Source: an uncultured cyanobacterium
GTDB lineage: Bacteria; Cyanobacteriota; Vampirovibrionia; Gastranaerophilales; Gastranaerophilaceae
Reading direction: 5' to 3'
DNA: 7,017 bases
Assembly (NCBI GenBank): GCA_947073895.1
Contig: CAMTNN010000078.1
Location: 1-7,017 of the forward strand
The notes under the pieces were generated by a model. That model had not been told where the DNA came from, searched no databases, and was given only the letters and a program-made list of their open reading frames with translations. Position numbers and translations under genes: made by a program. Shown piece by piece: positions 1-5,617 of the stretch (position 1 is its first letter; each line of letters starts with the position of its first letter).

Positions 1-18
1 ACTCCGTTAAATCCCTTT

Positions 19-24
19 ATTATA
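19..24 (-). promoter_or_regulatory. Possible -10 box reading out of the left edge
   Basis: Read on the minus strand this is TATAAT, followed by purine-rich sequence (AAAGGGATTTAACGGAG) toward the window edge. It could drive a minus-strand gene that starts outside the window. No good -35 is seen at the expected distance and AT-rich DNA gives such matches by chance. The rest of the 88-base edge holds only the terminator described separately. Confidence 0.25.
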
Positions 25-55
25 TTGTAGTTAATTAATACTTAATTTGCAAGTA

Positions 56-85
56 AAAAGGCTTGCAAAAAACTGCAAGCCTTTT
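56..85 (-). terminator. Rho-independent terminator of the YvlD-like gene
   Basis: A perfect 12-bp stem (AAAAGGCTTGCA at 56-67 against TGCAAGCCTTTT at 74-85) closes a 6-nt loop. Read on the minus strand it begins 3 nt after the stop codon of the membrane-protein gene and its 3' arm runs into TTTTTACTT, the usual U-tract. The symmetry also leaves CCTTTTC on the plus strand, so weak bidirectional function is possible. Confidence 0.88.
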
Positions 86-88
86 CGA

Positions 89-418
89 TTAGAGCCAGGA
101 AATCCCGACCGACAAAATTGATAGTACCAGAGCTCCTAAAAATGCACTCCAAAAGCCGTTGACTTCAACTCCGGGAACTAAGTAAGCCATAAACATAAAT
201 AACAAAGCATTTATAACTAGTATAAAGATTCCAAGGGTTAGAATGTTAATTGGAAGTGTTAAGAATACTAATACAGGTTTGATTCCCAGATTTATAAGTG
301 CGATTACAACTGCAGCAACCAGAGCGGTAGTGAAGTTTGATATCGTAATCCCGGGGATAATCCATCCTGTAAACATTATTGCAAGGGCTAATACCAGCCA
401 TTTAAGTATCAAAATCAT
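89..418 (-). CDS. YvlD / phage_holin_4-type small membrane protein
   Basis: A 109-residue, very hydrophobic protein with about four membrane segments (roughly residues 2-22, 30-52, 57-81 and 87-108). The central stretch, with N-L-G-I-K-P-V-L near residues 43-50, LTLPINILTLGIF near 53-65 and VINALL near 67-72, is the signature I associate with the phage-holin-4 / YvlD superfamily (PF04020), and the length is typical. These are chromosomal inner-membrane proteins whose biochemical role is poorly defined. The holin label reflects topology only, and nothing phage-like lies nearby. The ATG is preceded by a good Shine-Dalgarno (AAAGGAG, minus strand, 5 nt spacing). The gene lies 69 nt downstream of the phosphatase-like gene on the same strand, so it could be read from there or from its own -10 (see 424-451), and it ends at a strong terminator. 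Confidence 0.92.
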   Translation of the reverse strand: MILILKWLVLALAIMFTGWIIPGITISNFTTALVAAVVIALINLGIKPVLVFLTLPINILTLGIFILVINALLFMFMAYLVPGVEVNGFWSAFLGALVLSILSVGISWL

Positions 419-423
419 AATAT

Positions 424-451
424 CTCCTTTTTTTATTAATTATAAAAGGAG
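424..451 (-). promoter_or_regulatory. Promoter -10 and Shine-Dalgarno within a hairpin
   Basis: On the minus strand CTCCTTTT (451 to 444) is exactly complementary to AAAAGGAG (431 to 424), which contains the Shine-Dalgarno of the YvlD-like gene; the loop is 12 nt. A TATAAT box (444 to 439) lies inside the same element. A transcript from that box would begin after the upstream arm and leave the ribosome site free. Read-through RNA from the upstream gene would carry both arms and could hide it. The complementarity and the box are seen; the regulatory logic is inferred. Confidence 0.45.
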
Positions 452-487
452 TGTTTCTGTTATCATCAGCATAAAGTCGTAGCAAGT

Positions 488-1084
488 TTAGCTTAGATTA
501 TAATTAGAATAGATAACGCTTGACCAGCCCTCAAAGTAGCTGATTTGAGTTAAAGAACCGGTTTTAATGAGTAGCTTATGTTGATTTTCTGGAGTTAATT
601 CAAGAGTTTTTGCTAATGCAGCCTGAATAACTTCCGGAGTTGTTACTATTATAATTCTATTACCCTTGTTTTCTTGAATTAATTTATCAAGCAGGTTTGA
701 AACTCTAGTGTTAAATTCTTCTATTGATTCACCATTCTCAGGGGTTTTGATTAAAGCTTTTGAACCAAGCTCGTCAAAAAGCTCTTTGTATGATTTTCCC
801 TGCCAATCACCATGATTTCTTGATTCTAAATCTATTGTTGTGTATTTTTGTTTGAACAGTTTTGCAATGATTTGAGCTGTTTGTGCGCAGCAGATATTTG
901 GGCTTGAGTAGATTTTATCGTAAGCCACTCCGCGTTTTTTTAAGTATTCGCAGACTTTTTCTGTTTCTTCTTCCCCGCATTCGTTGAGCTTCGGATAGTT
1001 TAACTTGTCGTTAAGTATTCCTTCCTGACTGTATACTGTAGCTCCGTGGGATATAAAGGTGATTTTACATATACGTTTGAACAT
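488..1084 (-). CDS. Histidine-phosphatase-fold protein, probably catalytically degenerate
   Basis: A 198-residue protein with the phosphoglycerate-mutase-like (histidine phosphatase branch 1) layout: first strand KITFISHGAT at 8-16, YSSPNICCAQTA at 59-70, LESRNHGDWQG at 86-96, and IIIVTTPEVIQAAL at 144-157. The family uses R-H-G, an Arg in SSPxxRAxQTA, a Glu in LxExxxGxWEG and a His in VSHGGVI to bind and transfer phosphate. Here only the phospho-acceptor His (H13) remains: the first Arg is S12, the second is C65, the Glu position is S88 (E87 is adjacent) and the second His is T149. Fold and hydrophobic pattern are intact, so it is likely a pseudoenzyme or binding protein. The start is fixed by the first beta-strand and by the lack of any other Met. 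There is no Shine-Dalgarno; the -10 sits 6 nt upstream of ATG. Confidence 0.83.
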   Translation of the reverse strand: MFKRICKITFISHGATVYSQEGILNDKLNYPKLNECGEEETEKVCEYLKKRGVAYDKIYSSPNICCAQTAQIIAKLFKQKYTTIDLESRNHGDWQGKSYKELFDELGSKALIKTPENGESIEEFNTRVSNLLDKLIQENKGNRIIIVTTPEVIQAALAKTLELTPENQHKLLIKTGSLTQISYFEGWSSVIYSNYNLS

Positions 1085-1090
1085 ATTTAT

Positions 1091-1099
1091 ATTATAACA
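1091..1099 (-). promoter_or_regulatory. Extended -10 promoter for a leaderless mRNA
   Basis: The minus strand reads TGTTATAAT, a consensus extended -10 (TGn-TATAAT), followed by only six bases (ATAAAT) and then the ATG of the phosphatase-like gene. A start point about 7 nt below the -10 falls on the A of that ATG, so the transcript should be leaderless. This agrees with the absence of a Shine-Dalgarno. The -35 is weak, as is common with extended -10 promoters. Confidence 0.6.
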
Positions 1100-1107
1100 T
1101 GGTTTTC

Positions 1108-1135
1108 TTGACTTTTCTAAAAACAGAATTAAAAA
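1108..1135 (+). promoter_or_regulatory. Candidate promoter of the FlhA-C-like gene
   Basis: TTGACT (1108-1113) matches the -35 consensus at five of six bases. A 16-nt spacer leads to TAAAAA (1130-1135), a poor -10, and six bases later comes the ATG at 1142. No Shine-Dalgarno lies in the A-rich stretch before that ATG, so this gene too may be leaderless. The 57-base gap thus holds two divergent promoters. The weak -10 keeps confidence low. Confidence 0.33.
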
Positions 1136-1141
1136 AATAAT

Positions 1142-1774
1142 ATGTTAGAAAGATTGAAGCAATTATTTAAAAAACCGGAAGAGGTTCAACCGACTGTGGA
1201 GGATAAGATAGAAGAGGCTTTTAATTCCCTGGGGGAGGATGTTATCAGGTTAGAAATTGGCTCTGATATTGCAGAATTTGCGGAGGCGATTCTGGAAAAG
1301 ATTAATGATACAAGAGATGAAATTAAAGAGCAAACAGGTTTTGTATATCCTCTTGTGCATGTTATTGAAAAAGAGGATGATTTACAGGAAAATGAAGCTG
1401 TATTTTTTATCCGTGGTCAGGAATTGGCGCATGATTTTCTTATTCCGACTGAGGAAGCGGTAGCAAGTTATATTTATGAATCCTTGATGTCTATTTTTGA
1501 AAATTATATTGATGAGATTTTTACAATGGAATATTTTGAAAAATATGTAACTAAAGTTCAAACCACCAATAGCTGGCTTGTTTGGGATATTTCAAGACAG
1601 CTTGGAGTTTATGAGATGAAAACTGTTCTTGTTAATATTCTGAAAGAAAAGAAATCAATATCTGATATCAACAGGGTTTTTGAAAAAATTGATGAATGTT
1701 TGGCCGAAGATAGAGACTGGTGCAGAGTTTGGAAGGCGGACGTTATTTCAAAACGTATATGCAAAGAAATATAA
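1142..1774 (+). CDS. Stand-alone FlhA/FHIPEP cytosolic-domain-like protein
   Basis: A soluble 210-residue acidic protein with no membrane segment or signal peptide. Its order of motifs follows the cytosolic C-terminal part of FlhA/LcrD (FHIPEP) export-gate proteins: RLEIGSDIAEF at 36-46 (family LEIGYGLIPL); ILEKINDTRDEIKEQTGF at 50-67 with the following YPLVHV (family lerIkalRrqlaxelGfvxPxVri); NEAVFFIRGQELA at 84-96 (family neYrikikGvevA); AVASYIYESLMSIFENYIDEI at 106-126 (family tVIatHLsevirrhaxel); and VYEMKTVLVNILKEKKSISDINRVFEKI at 156-183 (family lgelqrvLqnLLkEgvsIRDlrtIlEaL). Full-length FlhA is about 700 residues with an N-terminal membrane domain, absent here. The family segment between GxEvA and the tVIatHL helix (containing dPafGlpAxWI) is also missing. 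No flagellar or secretion gene is in view. The match is read by eye, so the function is unassigned. Confidence 0.6.
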   Translation: MLERLKQLFKKPEEVQPTVEDKIEEAFNSLGEDVIRLEIGSDIAEFAEAILEKINDTRDEIKEQTGFVYPLVHVIEKEDDLQENEAVFFIRGQELAHDFLIPTEEAVASYIYESLMSIFENYIDEIFTMEYFEKYVTKVQTTNSWLVWDISRQLGVYEMKTVLVNILKEKKSISDINRVFEKIDECLAEDRDWCRVWKADVISKRICKEI

Positions 1775-1796
1775 AGGATTTTTAATTCTTTTATGG

Positions 1797-1819
1797 TTAT
1801 GGTAAAATAATTACCATAA
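1797..1819 (+). promoter_or_regulatory. Extended -10 overlapped by a 9-bp inverted repeat
   Basis: TTATGGTAA (1797-1805) and TTACCATAA (1811-1819) are perfect inverted arms around a 5-nt centre. The left arm contains TGG-TAAAAT (1800-1808), an extended -10. The predicted start is near 1815, leaving a leader of about 19 nt that carries the AGGAG (1823-1827) of the next gene. A repeat centred on a -10 is where a dimeric repressor would bind. It could instead be a weak stem-loop after the upstream gene, though no T-run follows it. Confidence 0.45.
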
Positions 1820-1833
1820 TTTAGGAGAGAATA

Positions 1834-2853
1834 ATGAAAAAACTTTTAGGTCTTTTATTAACATTAGTATTTGCAGCAAACATTCAGTCATTTGCTGCCG
1901 GCATTGAAGTCTTGCCGACAATGCAGTCAAGAAGTAACGCGCAAGACAGAGTTTGGGTTGGTACATTCCAGCTTGTGTGGAATGACTTTATGGACAAGAT
2001 TGTGCATAATCCTGTAAGATTCCGCGAAGGAACTCCGGTTATGGTTCATGAGCTTAATAATAAAGCTTTTACTGTAGATGATATTTCTGAAAAGAGTTAT
2101 TATAAAATAACTACTAAGGTTACTAAAAATACTAAAAGACAAATAGAAAAAGCTATTCGTAAGAAATTTAAAGAATCCAGCGATATTTTGGATAAAATGG
2201 ATTTGACTCCGCGTAATGATAAATTTTTGATTTACGCAATGCTTAAGAAAGATTTTGAGTTTAAAAATGAGTTTAATAAACTTGGTCAATCAGCATTTGG
2301 TGATGGTCAAACAGCTGAGTATTTCGGGGTTCTGAAAGGTTCTAACGAAAAAAACTTTGGTAATGATGTTAAAGTTCTTTTCTATAATGACAGTAATGAT
2401 TATGCTGTTATGCTTGCTACAAAAACTAATGATGAAGTTTATTTGTATAAAAATTCTGCTAATAAAGAGTTTCAATATTTGTATTCAGATATGCTGAAAA
2501 AACAGGCTGCCTTCAATGGTGAAACAGTATTTGGAAATGACGATGAGTTAAAAGTTCCTAATATAAAATTGTTTGAAGAAAAATCTTTCGATGAGCTTTC
2601 AGGCAGAAGAGTTATGGGAACAAATCTTCTGATTGATAAAGCAATTGAATCAATTAAATTTGAGATGGATAATAAAGGTGTTAAGCTTAAAAGCGAAGCT
2701 GCTATGAGTATCATGAAAATGTCTTTGATGCCTGAAAATGAAATAAGACGTTTCTATTTTGATGATACTTTTGTTATTTTCTTAAAAGAAAAAGATAAGA
2801 ACAATCCTTATTTTGCTCTAAGGGTACACGATATAACAAAATATCAAAAGTAG
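1834..2853 (+). CDS. Secreted serpin-like protein with divergent reactive loop
   Basis: A 339-residue protein with a signal peptide (KK at 2-3, hydrophobic core about 4-16, likely cleavage after SFA at 19-21). The ATG follows AGGAG with 6-nt spacing. The C-terminal two thirds track the serpin fold: FLIYAMLKKDFEFKNEF at 131-147 resembles the vlvNAiyFkgkWxxxF strand; VKVLFYNDSNDYAVML at 179-194 resembles the elpYkgdxlsmliiL strand; LKVPNIKLFEEKSFDEL at 239-255 resembles the lPkFklexsydL segment; AIESIKFEMDNKG at 270-282 resembles hkaxievxEeG; FYFDDTFVIFLKEKDKN at 307-323 with the following NPYFALRV resembles vdrPFlflIrd with LFmGrV. Between them lies a loop of serpin length whose P1-P1' would be Met296-Ser297. 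The hinge (V283, K284, L285, K286, S287, E288) lacks the small residues typical of inhibitors. It is shorter than usual serpins at the N terminus. The fold is inferred by eye. Confidence 0.52.
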   Translation: MKKLLGLLLTLVFAANIQSFAAGIEVLPTMQSRSNAQDRVWVGTFQLVWNDFMDKIVHNPVRFREGTPVMVHELNNKAFTVDDISEKSYYKITTKVTKNTKRQIEKAIRKKFKESSDILDKMDLTPRNDKFLIYAMLKKDFEFKNEFNKLGQSAFGDGQTAEYFGVLKGSNEKNFGNDVKVLFYNDSNDYAVMLATKTNDEVYLYKNSANKEFQYLYSDMLKKQAAFNGETVFGNDDELKVPNIKLFEEKSFDELSGRRVMGTNLLIDKAIESIKFEMDNKGVKLKSEAAMSIMKMSLMPENEIRRFYFDDTFVIFLKEKDKNNPYFALRVHDITKYQK

Positions 2854-2864
2854 GTTTTTCTAAG

Positions 2865-2894
2865 CGCGGGTTTTCTTGTAATACCCGCGTTTTT
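2865..2894 (+). terminator. Rho-independent terminator after the serpin-like gene
   Basis: CGCGGGT (2865-2871) pairs with ACCCGCG (2883-2889) around an 11-nt loop, and TTTTT follows at 2890-2894. It starts 11 nt after the stop codon. This is the most GC-rich short element here and insulates the upstream unit from the transglycosylase gene. Confidence 0.87.
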
Positions 2895-2948
2895 GACGAA
2901 AATATGTAATTTTTTATTACGGGATTTTCTTTTTTCATAAAGATATAT

Positions 2949-2954
2949 TAAAAT
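2949..2954 (+). promoter_or_regulatory. Candidate -10 of the transglycosylase operon
   Basis: TAAAAT lies in the 128-nt gap between the terminator and the slt-like gene and would give a leader of about 60 nt. A second candidate, TAGAAT at 2999-3004, lies only 18 nt before the ATG. Neither has a convincing -35 at 16-18 nt. A small GTAAT/ATTAC hairpin (2906-2920) is the only other structure seen in the gap. Confidence 0.3.
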
Positions 2955-3022
2955 AGTGGTTGAAAAAGTTACTTACTCACAAAGGCAGTTTTTAGTATTA
3001 GAATATGTTGGAATAAGTTTGA

Positions 3023-4987
3023 ATGAGAAGACGAAGAAGAAAATTTGATGTATATTTTGTAATAGCTTTAGCTATTTTTACTGCAGGGTATTTTATCTAT
3101 AACAATGTTTCATCCGAAGACAGAGGGATAAGTGCTTACTCGGATGCACTAAAAATTTACAAAGATGCTGATTATGAAAAAGCTTATCTTGAGTTTGGGA
3201 AAGTTCCTTCCGGTTCAAATCTAAAACCTTCTGCACTTTTTAGACAGGCAAGATGTGCTACAAATATGGACAGAAAAGAGCTTGCTATTAAAAAGTATAA
3301 TAAAATTGTTCGTATGAGAGCAAAATCAAGTATTGTTCCAATCAGTGAATATAATATGGCAAATTTGATGCTTGAAACTCAGGATAAGAGGGCAAAAAAA
3401 CATTTCAAAAATATTATAAAAAAATACCCGACCAGCGATTATGCTATAGCTTCCGAATACTATCTTGGTCTTATAACTGCCAGGGATTTACCCGAACAGC
3501 CTAAGCAGCATGAAAAAGCTATGCAAAACGCATTGAATAATTTTAAAACATACATAGAAAAAGCCCCTGATGGCAGATTTGCTATTCGTTCGGTAGATGA
3601 AATTTTGAAACTTGATGTTTCGCTTAAAAATTATGATAATTTACTTATTGCAAAAACATATTATATAAATGGCGATTTTGCAAAAGCAGCCGAGTTTTTG
3701 AATAAAACTACTCTTGCTGAAAGCTGGACGGATTTTGCTAAGAACGAATACAAGCTCGGACATAAAGATAAGGTTAAATATTATACCGAATACGGATTGA
3801 AAGACCACGCTGCAGCTGCTAAGAATGAAGATGTTTATGAGGTAATTGATTATTATCTGACGACCTTCCCTACCAGAAGAGAAGGTATTTCCTATCTGGT
3901 ATCAAAAAATTATACTTCAACGGGTGCTGATTATATTTCTTACTTAAATTGTAATGAAGTTGTTGAAAATAATTTAAAAGAAGCTTGCTTTAACAAAATG
4001 TATAAACAGTATCCGAACGGTCAATTTTCCGCAGATGCTTTATATAATATTTTTATTACAAAATATATTCAGAAAAAATATCCTGATGCTCAAAGGTTAG
4101 GACGTTTACATTTAGAGAAGTTTCCTAATGTAAAATCTGCACCTGCGGTAATGTATTATATGGGTAAAATTTCTTATAAATTAAAACATTATGAAAAGGC
4201 AAATTGGTATTATAAACAAACGGTAAATACTTACCCTGATACGTATTATGCTTATAGAGCAAATTATAATTTATACAAAGATGACGGCAGTTTTCCATTT
4301 TTGAATATGACTCCTAAGCCTGTTGTATTCCCTTATAAAAAATCTCTTGATAATAATCTTGTTATAAGACTTGCTTTACTTAAAGATTATGACCTTGTGG
4401 AAGAGCTTTGCAAAAAAGATAAATTTATTCAAAGTTGGATTGCATATCAGAATAAAAATTACCCTGTGTCAGCAATTCTAGCAAGAAATGCAATGGATGA
4501 ACTTCAGAAAAAACCTCCGTTTGATGATTTGAGATGGAGACTTATTTATCCTTTACACTATTTTGAACTCATAGAAAAATATAAAGGAAATAATAATCCG
4601 ATTATTTTGGAAGCGATTTTGAAAGAGGAAAGCCATTTCAATCCTTACGCAGGAAGTTATGTCGGTGCAGGCGGTTTAATGCAGTTGATGCCTGCTACTT
4701 ATGCAGAAATTAATCAAAACAAAGGATATTCCGGAGATATTTATAATCCTGAAAGTAATATCAGAGCTGGTAGTGCTTATTATGAAGGGTTGAAAAAAGT
4801 TTTGGGGAACAAAGATTTGTATGCAATTTCAGCGTATAACGGCGGAATCGGTTCTGTATCAGGCTGGATGTCAAAATTGATTTATAATGATGCAGATGAG
4901 TTCGTAGAGCAAATACCTTATCCAGAAACGAAGAATTATGTTAAAAAGGTTTTACGCTCATACTGGATGTATGGAAATATTTATTAA
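3023..4987 (+). CDS. Membrane-anchored Slt70-like lytic murein transglycosylase
   Basis: A 654-residue protein that should cleave the MurNAc-GlcNAc bond of peptidoglycan non-hydrolytically. Residues 2-7 are basic (RRRRRK), followed by one hydrophobic segment (about 9-27) that reads as a signal anchor, placing the rest outside the inner membrane. Residues about 37-430 are helical TPR-like repeats (for example YEKAYLEFGKVP, AIKKYNKIV and YEKANWYYKQTVNTYP), as in the superhelical part of Slt70. The C-terminal SLT domain (about 520-650) has the expected motifs: ILKEES with catalytic Glu536, GLMQLMPAT at 551-559, AYNGG at 604-608 and IPYPETKNYVKKVL at 631-644. Length fits the family. The start codon has only a weak GGA upstream but is fixed by the anchor. 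tmk begins 24 nt after the stop. Confidence 0.93.
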   Translation: MRRRRRKFDVYFVIALAIFTAGYFIYNNVSSEDRGISAYSDALKIYKDADYEKAYLEFGKVPSGSNLKPSALFRQARCATNMDRKELAIKKYNKIVRMRAKSSIVPISEYNMANLMLETQDKRAKKHFKNIIKKYPTSDYAIASEYYLGLITARDLPEQPKQHEKAMQNALNNFKTYIEKAPDGRFAIRSVDEILKLDVSLKNYDNLLIAKTYYINGDFAKAAEFLNKTTLAESWTDFAKNEYKLGHKDKVKYYTEYGLKDHAAAAKNEDVYEVIDYYLTTFPTRREGISYLVSKNYTSTGADYISYLNCNEVVENNLKEACFNKMYKQYPNGQFSADALYNIFITKYIQKKYPDAQRLGRLHLEKFPNVKSAPAVMYYMGKISYKLKHYEKANWYYKQTVNTYPDTYYAYRANYNLYKDDGSFPFLNMTPKPVVFPYKKSLDNNLVIRLALLKDYDLVEELCKKDKFIQSWIAYQNKNYPVSAILARNAMDELQKKPPFDDLRWRLIYPLHYFELIEKYKGNNNPIILEAILKEESHFNPYAGSYVGAGGLMQLMPATYAEINQNKGYSGDIYNPESNIRAGSAYYEGLKKVLGNKDLYAISAYNGGIGSVSGWMSKLIYNDADEFVEQIPYPETKNYVKKVLRSYWMYGNIY

Positions 4988-4996
4988 ACATTTTCA

Positions 4997-5005
4997 TGCT
5001 ACAAT
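4997..5005 (+). promoter_or_regulatory. Extended -10 placed six bases before the tmk start
   Basis: TGCTACAAT is an extended -10 (TGn-TACAAT), followed by six bases (AAACTT) and then the tmk ATG. No Shine-Dalgarno is present between the slt-like stop and this ATG. The geometry is the same as in front of the phosphatase-like gene and predicts a leaderless tmk-prfB transcript, in addition to any read-through from upstream. Confidence 0.5.
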
Positions 5006-5011
5006 AAACTT

Positions 5012-5617
5012 ATGGATAAAGGATTATTTATAACATTTGAAGGCGCGGACGGCTGCGGGAAGACAACTCAGATTAAGCTCCTTGATGAATATTTAAGAGC
5101 TAAAGGATATAAAACTCTTTTAACCCGTGAACCCGGGGCAAAAGGTTTAGGCGTAAAGTTAAGAGAGATTTTGCTCAACTACGATGGTGAAGTTTCTCCG
5201 CAATGTGAGTCTTTTCTTTTTCTGGCTGATAGAGCGCAGCATGTTGACTGTATTATTAAGCCTGCACTTAAAGAAGGTGTAATTGTTCTATGCGACAGGC
5301 ATACTGATTCTACTGTGGCTTATCAAGGTTACGGTCGTGGTTTAGATATAGAACAAATAAGAAAATTAAATGAAATTGCTGTTTCAGGGCTTAAACCCGA
5401 TTTAACATTTGTGTTTGATGTAGATGTAGAAACATCACAAAGTAGAGTTGGTGCTGAAAAAGACAGAATGGAATCAGCAGGAATTGAATTCTTTGAACGG
5501 GTTAGAAAAGGATTTTTAGAAATAGCAAAAAATGAGCCTGAAAGAGTTAAAGTAATTGACTCAACTCAAACAATTGAGGCTATTCATAATAAGGTTGTGG
5601 AGCTGGTACAAAAATGA
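5012..5617 (+). CDS. tmk: Thymidylate kinase
   Basis: A 201-residue cytosolic kinase converting dTMP to dTDP with ATP, a committed step of dTTP supply. The P-loop GADGCGKT is at residues 11-18, TREPG at 38-42, the DRH motif at 95-97 followed by STVAYQG at 100-106, and the mobile LID region with RVGAEKDRMESAG at 145-157. Length and motif order are ordinary for bacterial Tmk. The start directly precedes the first strand (GLFITFEG) and has no Shine-Dalgarno; a -10-like element six bases upstream suggests a leaderless start, although coupling to the slt-like gene 24 nt upstream is possible. Its TGA stop overlaps the prfB start as ATGA, so the two are probably translationally coupled. Confidence 0.97.
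   Translation: MDKGLFITFEGADGCGKTTQIKLLDEYLRAKGYKTLLTREPGAKGLGVKLREILLNYDGEVSPQCESFLFLADRAQHVDCIIKPALKEGVIVLCDRHTDSTVAYQGYGRGLDIEQIRKLNEIAVSGLKPDLTFVFDVDVETSQSRVGAEKDRMESAGIEFFERVRKGFLEIAKNEPERVKVIDSTQTIEAIHNKVVELVQK

Noticed and set aside
89..418. Phage holin and lysis cassette
   Set aside because: The family name includes holin, but the YvlD-like members are chromosomal membrane proteins, and no endolysin, spanin or phage structural gene is present. The transglycosylase is a cell-wall housekeeping type.
243..482. Plus-strand open frame of 79 codons opposite the YvlD-like gene
   Set aside because: It lies mostly antisense to a well-supported membrane-protein gene, has no Shine-Dalgarno, and its composition fits a shadow frame.
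1927..2714. Three minus-strand open frames opposite the serpin-like gene
   Set aside because: They are antisense shadows of an AT-rich coding region with a signal peptide, promoter, Shine-Dalgarno and terminator on the plus strand; their peptides show no domain pattern.
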